Assembly: GCF_008801835.1 (NCBI RefSeq)
Contig: NZ_VZOW01000008.1
Coordinates: forward strand, 1 to 64,000
Source: Cupriavidus pauculus
GTDB taxonomy: Bacteria > Pseudomonadota > Gammaproteobacteria > Burkholderiales > Burkholderiaceae
DNA length: 64,000 nt
Direction: 5' to 3'
Positions 1 through 9,897 of the stretch are shown here, one piece after another. The notes under the pieces are model-generated. The model was not told the DNA's origin. It worked only from the letters and a program-made list of their open reading frames with translations, and ran no database searches. The position numbers were made by a program, and so were the translations under genes. Within the stretch, counting starts at the first letter, position 1. Every line of letters begins with the position of its first letter.

Positions 1-289
1 CGGTCAGGTGCGCGAACACGGCGGAGATCTGGAACGAGCGGATCACGCCGCGCCGCGCAATCTGTGCGGGCTTTTCGCGCGTGATGTCGATGCCGTTAAA
101 GAGAATGGTGCCCGTGGTGGGCTCCAGAAATTTCGTGAGCAGGTTGAAGCAGGTGGTCTTGCCCGCGCCGTTCGGTCCGATCAATGCATGGATCGAGCCG
201 CGACGCACGCACAGATTCACGTCGCTCACTGCGGTGAACCCCTTGAACGACTTCGTCAGGTTACGGACTTCCAGTACGTTGGTTGTCAT
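1..289 (-). CDS. LIV-type ABC transporter ATP-binding protein, amino-terminal part
   Basis: ATP-binding subunit of a branched-chain-amino-acid (HAAT) family importer, on the cytoplasmic side of the membrane. Only the first 96 residues are present; the rest lies beyond the left edge. The start is the ATG read from 289. A Walker A motif (GPNGAGKTT) sits at about residues 38-46, and RSFQ at 84-87 looks like the Q-loop region of LivG proteins. It follows the binding-protein gene on the same strand after a 98-bp gap, so both probably belong to one transcript that starts at the P5C dehydrogenase gene. LivG is preferred over LivF from the motif spacing, but permeases are not visible here. The substrate is unknown. 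Confidence 0.85.
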   Translation of the reverse strand, partial: MTTNVLEVRNLTKSFKGFTAVSDVNLCVRRGSIHALIGPNGAGKTTCFNLLTKFLEPTTGTILFNGIDITREKPAQIARRGVIRSFQISAVFAHLT

Positions 290-387
290 CTGATACGCAA
301 GGAATTGCCGCGCATGCAGCGCGGCAACGATTGGAAGACGAGATGGAAAGCCGACGGCGCCGCCGCCGGCAGGCCGCCCGGCGTGGC

Positions 388-1599
388 TTACTTCTTGACC
401 AGCGTGCAGCGCGACTGCGACAGCGGCTGGAACGCCTCTTCGGCCGGCACCGTGGCGACGAGCTTGAGGTAGTCCCACGGCGACTTGGAATCCGCGGGCT
501 TCTTCACTTCCATCAGGTACATGTCATGCATCATGCGACCATCGGCGCGGATGTAGCCGTTCTTGGCAAACGCATCGTTGATCTTTGCCTTTTTGAGCGC
601 GGCCATCACGGTGTCCGAATCGTCGCTGCCGGTGGCCTGCACCGCCTTGAGGTACTGCAGAACGGCCGAGTAGGTGCCGGCATGAACCATGTTCGGCATG
701 CGCTTCATGCGTGCAAAAAAGCGGCTGCCGAATTCGCGCGTCTGCGGGTTCAGGTCCCAGTACCAAGCGTCTGTCATCTTCATGCCCTGCGTGAGCTTCA
801 GCCCCAGGCTGTGCACATCGCTGATCGTCATCAGCAAGCCGACCAGCGTCTGGTTCTTTGGCAGGCCGAAGTCGTTGGCGGCCTTGATGGCATTGATGGT
901 GTCGCCGCCGCCATTGGCCAGCGCCACCACCTGCGCCTTGGAGGCCTGCGCCTGCAGCACGAACGACGAGAAGTCGGAGGCGTTCAGCGGATGCTTGACC
1001 TGGCCGACTACGGAGCCGCCCGACGCCTTGACGACGTCGGCGGTGGCAGTTTCCAGCGAGGCGCCGAACGCGTAATCGGCCGTCAGGAAATACCAGCTTT
1101 TCAGGCCCTGCTTGACCATCGCCTTGCCAGCCACGTTGGCCAGCGCGTAGGTGTCGTACACGTAGTGCACGATGTACGGCGAGCACTCTTCATTGGTGTG
1201 ACGCAGATTGGCGCCGCCGGTGATCAGCGAGATGCGCTTCTTTTCGGACGCGATGCGCGAGACCGCCAATGCCACCGAGGAATTGGGCAGGTCGACGATG
1301 GCATCGACGCCGTCGCGGTCGATCCATTCGCGTGCACGGGCGCTGCCGATATCGGCCTTGTTCTGGTGATCGGCGGTGACCAGTTCGATCTTCTTGCCGG
1401 GCAGGCCATTGCCGAAATCCTCGATGGCCATCTTGGCGGCTTCGACGGAGCCCTTGCCGGCATAGTCGAGATACACGCCGGACAGATCGGTCATGACGCC
1501 GATCTTCACAACATCGCCCGAGATGGCTGCGCCGGCCGCGCCGGCAAATGCCGTCAGGCTCAACGCCAGGGCAGTGGACAACAGGGTGGCTCGCTTCAT
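388..1599 (-). CDS. LIV-type ABC transporter periplasmic substrate-binding protein
   Basis: Periplasmic binding protein of the Leu/Ile/Val-binding family (Peripla_BP_6 type), 403 residues, the usual length. A Sec signal peptide covers about residues 1-24 and ends in an AGAAGA-like cleavage region. It has no lipobox cysteine, so a soluble protein is expected. The mature chain opens with the family's typical VKIGVMTDLSGVY strand and continues through a two-lobed fold. The gene lies between the P5C dehydrogenase gene upstream (122-bp gap) and a LivG-type ATPase downstream, all on the minus strand. That setting suggests import of an amino acid degraded through glutamate semialdehyde, such as proline, hydroxyproline or ornithine. 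Ligand identity is inference only. Confidence 0.9.
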   Translation of the reverse strand: MKRATLLSTALALSLTAFAGAAGAAISGDVVKIGVMTDLSGVYLDYAGKGSVEAAKMAIEDFGNGLPGKKIELVTADHQNKADIGSARAREWIDRDGVDAIVDLPNSSVALAVSRIASEKKRISLITGGANLRHTNEECSPYIVHYVYDTYALANVAGKAMVKQGLKSWYFLTADYAFGASLETATADVVKASGGSVVGQVKHPLNASDFSSFVLQAQASKAQVVALANGGGDTINAIKAANDFGLPKNQTLVGLLMTISDVHSLGLKLTQGMKMTDAWYWDLNPQTREFGSRFFARMKRMPNMVHAGTYSAVLQYLKAVQATGSDDSDTVMAALKKAKINDAFAKNGYIRADGRMMHDMYLMEVKKPADSKSPWDYLKLVATVPAEEAFQPLSQSRCTLVKK

Positions 1600-1721
1600 T
1601 TTTTCTTCTCCGTGGTGGTGTGGCTAGAAATCTGTTGCGCGGGCGACGTCGCCGTCCGCGCCATACGTCTCCATATGCCGTCCGTTGGCTTCAGGGGGTT
1701 CGCGGTTTGTCGATCCGCGCT

Positions 1722-3347
<1,626 letters not shown>

Positions 3348-3363
3348 ATACGTTGTAAAGACT

Positions 3364-3396
3364 ATTGGATATGTAAGTTTGTAAATTGGATCCAAT
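3364..3396. promoter_or_regulatory. candidate GntR operator between pruA and its regulator
   Basis: A 12-bp perfect palindrome ATTGGATCCAAT lies at 3385-3396. A second ATTGGAT half-site at 3364-3370 starts exactly 21 bp away on the same face of the helix. Both lie in the 116-bp region between the divergent dehydrogenase and GntR genes. Position and symmetry fit an operator for the GntR/FCD protein; binding is inferred. Confidence 0.5.
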
Positions 3397-3463
3397 ATAG
3401 CAGCGCAAATATTCAGGCACAATAGGGGCCTCATTCGAATCGCACACCGATCTCCAGCACTCC

Positions 3464-4135
3464 ATGTCCACGCAAACGGGCCGCGCAAGCGCTCCAACCA
3501 AGGGTTTACCCCAGATCATTCGCGATCAGCTCCGCTACGAAATCCTGAAAGGCACGCTGCCGTCGGGGGCGCAACTGCGCCAGGACGCGCTGGCCGAACG
3601 CTTCAATGCCAGCCGCATTCCGGTGCGCGAAGCATTGCGTCAGCTGGAAACCGAGGGCTTGGTGACCTACCAGCGCAACCGTGGCGCGGTGGTTTCAGGG
3701 ATGGACGTCACGCAGATCTGCGAATTGCTCGATATCCGCGTGGCGCTGGAATGTCATGCGGCGCGACTGGGCGTGCCGAACATGGTCCAGCAGGATTTCC
3801 AGCAGATGCAGGAGATTCTGGATGCGTATTCCAAGTCGGAATCGCTGGTGGAATGGGCCGAATACAACCGGCGCTTTCACCTGGCGCTGTGCGCGCCGGC
3901 TAACAACAAGCGGCTGCGTCGCCTGATCGAAGAGTTCTGCCTGAATACGGACCGCTACACGCACGAGCAGATGTCGCTGGCCACGGGCAAGGATGGGCCG
4001 CAGGCTGACCACTACCGCATTCTTGAAGCGTGCAAGGCGCGCGATGCGCAACAGGTTGCCGCGCTGCTGGAGGAACACATTCTCGAGACCAAGCGCAACC
4101 TGCTGGCCAGCGAGCGCATGAAGGCCGAGGACTGA
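3464..4135 (+). CDS. GntR-family regulator with FCD domain
   Basis: Transcriptional regulator of 223 residues. A winged helix-turn-helix covers about residues 12-80 (IRDQLRYEILKG, then the SRIPVREALRQLETEGLV recognition region), followed by a helical FCD ligand-binding domain to about residue 210. FCD regulators usually repress a neighbouring catabolic operon until a small organic acid or amino acid binds. It is divergent from the P5C dehydrogenase gene, with a palindrome in between, so it probably controls that gene, the linked importer and itself. Starting at ATG 3464 gives a standard-length family member. The effector is not known. Confidence 0.92.
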   Translation: MSTQTGRASAPTKGLPQIIRDQLRYEILKGTLPSGAQLRQDALAERFNASRIPVREALRQLETEGLVTYQRNRGAVVSGMDVTQICELLDIRVALECHAARLGVPNMVQQDFQQMQEILDAYSKSESLVEWAEYNRRFHLALCAPANNKRLRRLIEEFCLNTDRYTHEQMSLATGKDGPQADHYRILEACKARDAQQVAALLEEHILETKRNLLASERMKAED

Positions 4136-4180
4136 TGCGCCAGTTCAAGGGGGCGGGCGCAATGCTGCGTTCCCTTGCCG

Positions 4181-4211
4181 CCGGCCGCTAGTCCCACGGC
4201 CGGCCGGTTTT
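4181..4211 (+). terminator. possible terminator after the GntR gene
   Basis: CCGGCCG at 4181-4187 can pair with CGGCCGG at 4197-4203 or 4201-4207, followed by TTTT. It lies between convergent genes, downstream of the GntR stop. The T-tract is short, so confidence is moderate. Confidence 0.45.
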
Positions 4212-4252
4212 GCCGACCAGTCTCCGCAGATCGCGGGACCGCGGCGGTTTTC

Positions 4253-4855
4253 TCAGCCCGGATGTACCACCACCAGCAAGGCCGTTGCCACGCTTTTGCC
4301 GGGATTGCCGATGGCATGGGCGACGTCCGCACCGTATCGCGCGGTTTCCCCGTGCTTCAGCTTTTTCTCTTCGCTCCCGGAGCGCACCGTCATCGATCCC
4401 GTCAGCACGGAAAGATGCTCCTGCGTGCCCGTGTCATGCGGCTCCGATGCCAGCACGCCGCCGGGCTGGATCGACAGTTCGTACCATTCAAAGCGTCCCG
4501 CCAGATCGATCGGCCCGAGAATGCGCAGCTCGCAGCGCGCGTCCGGGCTCTTCAGCGCGGGCACCGCATGCGCTGGCACCACGGCGATGGCCGGCGCCGC
4601 GGCCGCGGACGAGCCGTGCGCCAGGAAATCCGTCAGGCTCACACCCAGCGCGTTGGCCAGCCGCCACAACACCGCCACGGTGGGATTGGCCAGATTCCGC
4701 TCGATCTGCGAAAGCATAGACTTGGAGACACCTGCGCGGCGCGACAGGTCGTCCAGCGACAGGTGCTGGCTCTGCCGCAGGGCCTGGAGCGCGCTGCCTA
4801 CTGCGGGCGGCCCGTCTGCGGTGGCGGGCGTTTTGGCGGAGGATGCTTGCGTCAT
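4253..4855 (-). CDS. XRE-family regulator with C-terminal cupin
   Basis: DNA-binding regulator of 200 residues. An XRE helix-turn-helix lies at about 20-80 ([22 protein letters not shown] is the recognition region) and a cupin_2 barrel at about 115-198. XRE-cupin proteins typically control small operons for amino-acid, polyamine or aldehyde metabolism, with the cupin sensing a metabolite. I chose ATG 4855 (MTQASS); an in-frame ATG eight codons upstream lies inside the repeat-bearing operator region and is less likely. It is divergent from kbl-tdh, so threonine or glycine metabolism is the probable target. Two 12-bp direct repeats sit immediately upstream of its start. Confidence 0.88.
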   Translation of the reverse strand: MTQASSAKTPATADGPPAVGSALQALRQSQHLSLDDLSRRAGVSKSMLSQIERNLANPTVAVLWRLANALGVSLTDFLAHGSSAAAAPAIAVVPAHAVPALKSPDARCELRILGPIDLAGRFEWYELSIQPGGVLASEPHDTGTQEHLSVLTGSMTVRSGSEEKKLKHGETARYGADVAHAIGNPGKSVATALLVVVHPG

Positions 4856-4861
4856 CGATAG

Positions 4862-4923
4862 TCGTTCGTTATAGTGCACGAATCGTTCGTTATACAGAAC
4901 GCGTTCGATTTATCGATCGAACG
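4862..4923. promoter_or_regulatory. repeat-rich operator/promoter region between the XRE-cupin gene and kbl
   Basis: TCGTTCGTTATA occurs twice as a perfect direct repeat (4862-4873 and 4883-4894), spaced 21 bp, two helical turns. A related inverted repeat CGTTCGAT / ATCGAACG follows at 4902-4909 and 4916-4923. The cluster sits in the 98-bp divergent region and is the natural target for the XRE-cupin protein. Function is inferred from position and spacing. Confidence 0.6.
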
Positions 4924-4953
4924 ATCCGAGACACTACCACCGGGAGTCTGGCC

Positions 4954-6156
4954 ATGTCGAGTACCGAGGCCTTTTACGCATCGATCCGCGCCGAGCTCGA
5001 TGCGATCCGCGATGCGGGCCTGTACAAGCGCGAGCGCATCATCGCCACGCCGCAGGGCGCGCGCATCCGCACGGCGGATGGGCGCGATGTGATCAACCTG
5101 TGCGCCAACAACTATCTTGGACTGTCGTCGCATCCAAGCGTGATCGATGCCGCCCACGACGCCTTGCGCACGCACGGCTATGGTCTGTCTTCGGTGCGCT
5201 TTATCTGCGGCACGCAGGATCTGCACAAGACGCTGGAGCAGCGTCTGGCGCGCTTTCTCGGCACCGAAGATACGATCCTGTACGGCTCTGCGTTCGACGC
5301 CAACGGCGGCCTGTTCGAAACGCTGCTGGGACCCGACGACGCCGTGATCAGCGACGAACTGAACCATGCATCGATCATCGACGGCATCCGGCTGTCGAAG
5401 GCGCGCCGTTATCGCTACAAGCATAACGACCTGGAAGATCTGCGGGCGCAGTTGCGCCAGGCCGATGCCGATGGGGTGCGCTACAAGCTCGTCTTCACCG
5501 ACGGCGTGTTCTCGATGGACGGCACCGTGGCGCGGCTCGACGCCATGCGCGCACTATGCGATGAATTCGGCGCGCTGCTAGGTATCGACGAATGCCATGC
5601 CACCGGCTTCATGGGCGCGCGCGGACGCGGCACGCACGAGGCGCGCGGCGTGTTCGGCAAGATCGACATCATCACCGGCACGCTTGGCAAGGCGCTGGGC
5701 GGCGCGTCGGGCGGCTTCACATCGGGGCGCAGGGAAGTGATCGACCTGCTGCGGCAACGCTCGCGTCCCTATCTCTTTTCGAACACAGTAGCGCCGGCGA
5801 TCGTCGGCGGCAGCATCGCGGTGCTCGATATTCTCGAAGGCAGCACCGAATTGCGCGACAAGCTCGCGCAGAACACGGCATTTTTCCGCGCGGGCATCGC
5901 GCAGCTAGGCTTCGACATCAAGCCGGGCGACCATCCAATCGTGCCGATCATGGTCTATGACGCCGACAAGGCGCAGAAGCTGGCCGATCGCCTGCTGGAA
6001 CTGGGCGTGTACGTGGTCGGATTCTTCTTTCCGGTGGTGCCCAAGGGCCAGGCGCGCATTCGCGTGCAGATGAGCGCGGTACACGATACGGCCACGTTGC
6101 AGGCGGCGCTCGATGCGTTCGCGCAGGCGGGCCGCGAACTGGGGCTGATTCGATGA
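4954..6156 (+). CDS. kbl: 2-amino-3-ketobutyrate CoA ligase (glycine C-acetyltransferase)
   Basis: PLP enzyme of the alpha-oxoamine synthase family. It cleaves 2-amino-3-oxobutyrate with CoA to glycine and acetyl-CoA, the second step of threonine breakdown in the cytoplasm. The 400-residue length matches E. coli Kbl. Visible motifs are [11 protein letters not shown] near 51-61, [11 protein letters not shown] with His138, [10 protein letters not shown] with Asp212 and His215, and the PLP lysine in [10 protein letters not shown] (Lys246). ATG 4954 has a GGGAG Shine-Dalgarno about 8 bases upstream; the longer open frame from 4843 crosses the divergent operator and is rejected. The stop overlaps the start of the threonine dehydrogenase gene by 4 bp, so the two are translationally coupled. 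Confidence 0.95.
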   Translation: MSSTEAFYASIRAELDAIRDAGLYKRERIIATPQGARIRTADGRDVINLCANNYLGLSSHPSVIDAAHDALRTHGYGLSSVRFICGTQDLHKTLEQRLARFLGTEDTILYGSAFDANGGLFETLLGPDDAVISDELNHASIIDGIRLSKARRYRYKHNDLEDLRAQLRQADADGVRYKLVFTDGVFSMDGTVARLDAMRALCDEFGALLGIDECHATGFMGARGRGTHEARGVFGKIDIITGTLGKALGGASGGFTSGRREVIDLLRQRSRPYLFSNTVAPAIVGGSIAVLDILEGSTELRDKLAQNTAFFRAGIAQLGFDIKPGDHPIVPIMVYDADKAQKLADRLLELGVYVVGFFFPVVPKGQARIRVQMSAVHDTATLQAALDAFAQAGRELGLIR

Positions 6157-7145
6157 GCGATCGGGGTCACACCAGTACTGCCACTATCGCGCCGAAGATC
6201 CTGATCGTGGGCGCGAACGGACAACTCGGCTCGGAGCTGGCATTGGCGCTGGCCGAGCGCCATGGCCGCGCGCAGGTCGTGACGTCGGACGTGGTGCCGA
6301 CCGGCCGGCACATGCAGCTGTCCCACGAAATGCTCAATATCACCGACCGGGGCGCGCTGACCACCGTGATCGAGCGACATGGCATTACGCAGATCTATCT
6401 GCTGGCCGCGGCGCTGTCCGCCACCGGCGAAAAGGCCCCGCAATGGGCCTGGAACCTGAACATGACGGGCCTGCTCAATGTGCTGGAAGCCGCGCGTCAT
6501 CACGGCATCGAGCGCGTGTTCTGGCCCAGCTCGATCGCCGCGTTCGGGCCCACCACGCCGCGCGTCGATACACCGCAGAAGACCGTCATGGAGCCCACCA
6601 CCGTGTATGGCATCTCGAAGCTGGCCGGTGAAGGCTGGTGCCGCTGGTACTTCGAGAACCATGGCGTCGATGTGCGCAGCGTGCGCTACCCGGGTCTCAT
6701 CTCGCACAAGACGCCGCCCGGCGGCGGCACCACGGACTACGCCGTGGACATCTTCCACCACGCCGTGCGTGGCGAAGCCTATACGTGCTTTCTCGACGCC
6801 GGCGAGCGCTTGCCGATGATGTATATGCCGGACGCGATCCGCGCGACGCTCGACCTGATGGACGCGCCGCGCGACGCCGTGCGCGAGCGCGGCAGCTACA
6901 ACCTCGCCGGCATGAGCTTCACGCCGGAGGAGATCGCCGCGGCCATCCGTCGTCGTCTTCCCGAATTCGAGATCCGCTACCAGCCCGACTATCGCCAGGC
7001 CATCGCGCAGGGCTGGCCCGATTCGATCGACGACAGTGCAGCGCGTCGCGACTGGGGCTGGCAACCGGCCTATGGGCTGCAGGAGATGGTCGACGACATG
7101 CTGGCCAACCTGAGCGCCGTGGGCGGCACTGCGACGTCCGACTGA
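6153..7145 (+). CDS. tdh: L-threonine 3-dehydrogenase, extended-SDR type
   Basis: NAD-dependent oxidation of L-threonine to 2-amino-3-oxobutyrate. This 330-residue protein is not the zinc-dependent medium-chain Tdh of E. coli; it belongs to the UDP-galactose-epimerase-like extended SDR group, of which a Cupriavidus necator enzyme is a characterised example. It shows a Rossmann GANGQLG motif at 20-26, PSSIAAFGP with Ser127, and the catalytic YGISK with Tyr152 and Lys156. ATGA overlap with kbl makes the pair a compact operon for threonine to glycine plus acetyl-CoA. An alternative reading as a nucleotide-sugar epimerase is unlikely given kbl as partner. Regulation is probably by the divergent XRE-cupin protein. 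Confidence 0.92.
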   Translation: MSDRGHTSTATIAPKILIVGANGQLGSELALALAERHGRAQVVTSDVVPTGRHMQLSHEMLNITDRGALTTVIERHGITQIYLLAAALSATGEKAPQWAWNLNMTGLLNVLEAARHHGIERVFWPSSIAAFGPTTPRVDTPQKTVMEPTTVYGISKLAGEGWCRWYFENHGVDVRSVRYPGLISHKTPPGGGTTDYAVDIFHHAVRGEAYTCFLDAGERLPMMYMPDAIRATLDLMDAPRDAVRERGSYNLAGMSFTPEEIAAAIRRRLPEFEIRYQPDYRQAIAQGWPDSIDDSAARRDWGWQPAYGLQEMVDDMLANLSAVGGTATSD

Positions 7146-7223
7146 AATTCACTCGTTAAATGACGGCCGGATCACGCTTACAGAAACCATTCGTAAGGAA
7201 ATCATTTGCATCCTAATTAGTTC

Positions 7224-7241
7224 AGGTCTATCATTTGACCT
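7224..7241. promoter_or_regulatory. inverted repeat abutting the MarR start codon
   Basis: AGGTC at 7224-7228 and GACCT at 7237-7241 form an inverted repeat with an 8-bp spacer ending one base before the ATG of the MarR gene. No Shine-Dalgarno is visible there, so the element may overlap a promoter with a very short leader. It is a plausible MarR autorepression site. Confidence 0.4.
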
Positions 7242-7706
7242 ATGTCACAAATTGATGCCCTCCGATTCGCCTTCACCGGCCAGCTGATGCTGGCCGGTCG
7301 TCAATGGCGACAGATCAGTCAAGCCGCCGTGACCGCCCATGGCATTTCCGCGGCGGCCGCCGCGCCGCTGCTGTTTATCCGGCGCCTGGGCGGCGGGGTG
7401 CGTCAGGTCACGCTGGCCGACTATGTCGGTGTGGAGGGCGCCACGCTGGTGCGCCTGGTCGATCAGCTCAGCGCCGCCGAGCTGGTGCGCCGCGAGGTGG
7501 ATCCCAGCGACCGGCGCGCCAATGTGCTGTCGCTGACCGAGGCGGGCGAGCGAATGGCCGAGCAGATCGAAGTGGAATTGAAGCAGTTGCGCGCCGAGGT
7601 CTTTGCCGACGTCAGCGAGGCCGATATGGCCGCCACGCTGCGCGTGCTCGAAGCACTGTCGCGCGCCGCTGCGGCGGCTTCCTCATCGGCCAGGCAGGAG
7701 TCCTGA
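7242..7706 (+). CDS. MarR-family transcriptional regulator
   Basis: Winged-helix regulator of 154 residues. The core winged helix spans about residues 45-115; VTLADYVGVEGATLVRLVDQL is the recognition-helix region and VDPSDRRANVLSLTEAGE the wing, both typical of MarR proteins that sense aromatic compounds. It is the first gene of a five-gene run with FUSC, DUF1656, HlyD and NodT genes and ends 5 bp before the FUSC start. It most likely represses this efflux operon until a phenolic or other toxic ligand binds. The inducer cannot be read from sequence. Confidence 0.9.
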   Translation: MSQIDALRFAFTGQLMLAGRQWRQISQAAVTAHGISAAAAAPLLFIRRLGGGVRQVTLADYVGVEGATLVRLVDQLSAAELVRREVDPSDRRANVLSLTEAGERMAEQIEVELKQLRAEVFADVSEADMAATLRVLEALSRAAAAASSSARQES

Positions 7707-7711
7707 GCAGC

Positions 7712-9688
7712 ATGATGAGCTGGCCGTCTTCACGAGACTGGATCTTTTCCTTCAAGGCTTTTATCGCTGCGATGCTGGCCTTGTGGATCGCGATGTACCT
7801 TGGCCTGCCCCGTCCGTACTGGGCCATGGGTTCGGTCTACATCGTCGCGCATCCGCTGACCGGCGCCACACGTTCGAAGGCGCTGTACCGCGTGCTGGGC
7901 ACGCTGCTGGGCGCAGCAGCTGCCGTTGCCATGGTGCCGCCGCTGGTCAATTCTCCGCCGTTGCTGATGGGCGCCGTGGCGATCTGGGTGGCTTGCCTGT
8001 TGTATGTGGCGCTGCTGCATCGCACGCCGCGCAGCTATCTGTTCATGCTGTCCGCGTACACGCTGCCATTGATCGCGCTGCCGGCCGTGGATAACCCCGT
8101 GGCGGTGTTCGATCTGGCCGTCGCGCGTTCCGAGGAAATCTGCCTCGGCATCCTGTGCGCCAGCGTGGTCGGCGCCATCGTGCTGCCGGCGAGCGTGGCC
8201 AACGTGCTGCGCGACAAGTCGCGGCAATGGATGGCCGACGCGGCGCTGTGGGCCGGCGACATGCTGTCGGCATCGCCGGGCGCCAAGGTTTCGCAGCACC
8301 ATAGCCGCCATCGGCTGGCCGCCGATATCCTGGCGCTCGATCAACTGATCAGCCAGCTCTCCTACGATGCCGAAAGCGCCGAACGCGTGCGCGCCGCACG
8401 CGAATTGCGCGGGCGCATGACCATGCTGCTGCCAGTGCTCTCGTCGCTGGCCACCATCGTCGAATCTCTCCAGGCCGCGGGCGGCCTGCCCGCGGCACTG
8501 GCCGCGCAGATGCGCGCGGTCAAGGCATGGATCGAAGCCGGCGCGCCCGGCGACGCGCGGCCTGCGCTGACCGCCACGCCCGCGCAGGCGGGCTGGGACG
8601 CCGCGCTGGTGACCGCCGCCGAAGACCGGCTGCAGCAGATGGTGGTGCTCTGGCATGACTGCGTGTCGCTGTGCCGCCGCCTTGGCGAAAAACATATCGA
8701 AGGCAACTGGGTGCCCGAATTCCTGCGCTGGGAAGTGGGCCGCGCGCGTCACTACGACCACGGCATGCTGCTGTTTTCCACCGTGACGGTGGCGCTGGCG
8801 ATCTTCGCCATGGGGATGCTGTGGATCCAGATGGGCTGGGCCGACGGCGCGGGCGCTGTCGCGCTGGGGGCGATCTCGTGCTGCTTCTTTGCCGCGCTAG
8901 ACGAACCGGCGCCGATGATCCAGTCGTTCTTCAACTGGAACGTGGTCTGCCTGCTGATCTCGCTGGTCATGCTGTTTGCCATACTGCCGGTGGCACACGA
9001 CTTTGAAATGCTGGTGCTGATGTTTGCCGTGCCGTACCTGATCATCGGCCTGCTGGTGGCGCAGCCCCGGCTGGCCATGATCGGCATGCCGCTGGCCGTG
9101 GTGACTGCCAACGATATCGGCATCCAGGGCGCATACAGCGCCAACTTCCAGGCGTTCTTCAACAGTAACGTGGCGGGCATTGCAGGCATCGCCTTTGCGC
9201 TGGCGTGGACGCTGGTGGTCCGGCCGTTCGGCACCAAAGCTGCCACGCGCCGGCTGGTGCGTGCGGGCTGGAGCGACATTGCCGAGAACGCGCTGGGCCG
9301 GCATCCCGATTCGCATACGCGCTTGCGCGCCCGCATGCTCGATCGCCTGGCGCAACTGGTGCCGCGACTGGCCGCCAGCGACAGCGAAGTATCGACCGAC
9401 GGCTTCAGCGAAGTGCGCGTGGAACTGACGGCGCTGGCGCTGCAGCGCGAAATGGCCGACATGTCCGGCGACGAACAGCATGCGGTGCGCCGCGTGCTGC
9501 GCAGTATTTCCACCTACTACAAGGCGCGCCTCGATGGCTCGGCGGATGCGCCGCCGGCCGCGCTGCAAACGCGCCTGGCCCATGCGCAGCGCAAGGTGCG
9601 CTCGCGCGTGGCGCTGGCCGCATTGGTCGATATGCAGGTGGCCCTGTTTCCGCCGGCGTTGCCGGCACCCGTTTCCGCAAATGCATGA
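7712..9688 (+). CDS. FUSC-family inner-membrane efflux pump
   Basis: Inner-membrane pump of the AaeB / fusaric-acid-resistance family, 658 residues. Two blocks of hydrophobic helices (about 8-180 and 345-505) are separated by and followed by soluble helical regions, the usual two-repeat FUSC layout. The family exports aromatic carboxylic acids and related toxic compounds with a periplasmic adaptor. ATG 7712 (or the adjacent 7715) follows an AGGAG at about 7696-7700; the open frame upstream overlaps the MarR gene and is rejected. Its stop overlaps the DUF1656 start by 4 bp. Together with the next three genes it makes a complete tripartite exporter. Substrate is unknown. Confidence 0.9.
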   Translation: MMSWPSSRDWIFSFKAFIAAMLALWIAMYLGLPRPYWAMGSVYIVAHPLTGATRSKALYRVLGTLLGAAAAVAMVPPLVNSPPLLMGAVAIWVACLLYVALLHRTPRSYLFMLSAYTLPLIALPAVDNPVAVFDLAVARSEEICLGILCASVVGAIVLPASVANVLRDKSRQWMADAALWAGDMLSASPGAKVSQHHSRHRLAADILALDQLISQLSYDAESAERVRAARELRGRMTMLLPVLSSLATIVESLQAAGGLPAALAAQMRAVKAWIEAGAPGDARPALTATPAQAGWDAALVTAAEDRLQQMVVLWHDCVSLCRRLGEKHIEGNWVPEFLRWEVGRARHYDHGMLLFSTVTVALAIFAMGMLWIQMGWADGAGAVALGAISCCFFAALDEPAPMIQSFFNWNVVCLLISLVMLFAILPVAHDFEMLVLMFAVPYLIIGLLVAQPRLAMIGMPLAVVTANDIGIQGAYSANFQAFFNSNVAGIAGIAFALAWTLVVRPFGTKAATRRLVRAGWSDIAENALGRHPDSHTRLRARMLDRLAQLVPRLAASDSEVSTDGFSEVRVELTALALQREMADMSGDEQHAVRRVLRSISTYYKARLDGSADAPPAALQTRLAHAQRKVRSRVALAALVDMQVALFPPALPAPVSANA

Positions 9689-9897
9689 TGCCCGGTGAAT
9701 TCAGTATCTACGGCGTGTTCATCCCCAGCCTGCTGGTGTGGATGCTCGCGGCCTTTCTTGTCACCAGTGCGGCGCGCGCCGTGCTGACCCGCGTGGGCTT
9801 CTACAAGCTCGTGTGGCACCGATCCCTTTTCAATCTGGCGCTGTACGCCATCATCCTTGGTGGAGTGGTAGCGATGGCGCCGTGGCTGCAATCATGA
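9685..9897 (+). CDS. DUF1656 small membrane protein of the efflux operon
   Basis: Protein of 70 residues with two transmembrane helices (about 11-33 and 49-66), belonging to DUF1656, the small partner repeatedly found between FUSC and HlyD genes (AaeX-like). It probably sits in the inner membrane beside the pump; its exact role is not established. It overlaps the FUSC stop (ATGA, 9685-9688) and the HlyD start (ATGA, 9894-9897), so it is co-translated with both. An alternative start at 9688 is one codon shorter. Confidence 0.88.
   Translation: MMPGEFSIYGVFIPSLLVWMLAAFLVTSAARAVLTRVGFYKLVWHRSLFNLALYAIILGGVVAMAPWLQS

Noticed and set aside
4862-4894. CRISPR-like or mobile-element repeats
   Set aside because: Only two short copies plus a related inverted repeat, located in a divergent promoter; operator function is a simpler explanation. 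No CRISPR, IS or tRNA-like structure was seen anywhere in the window.
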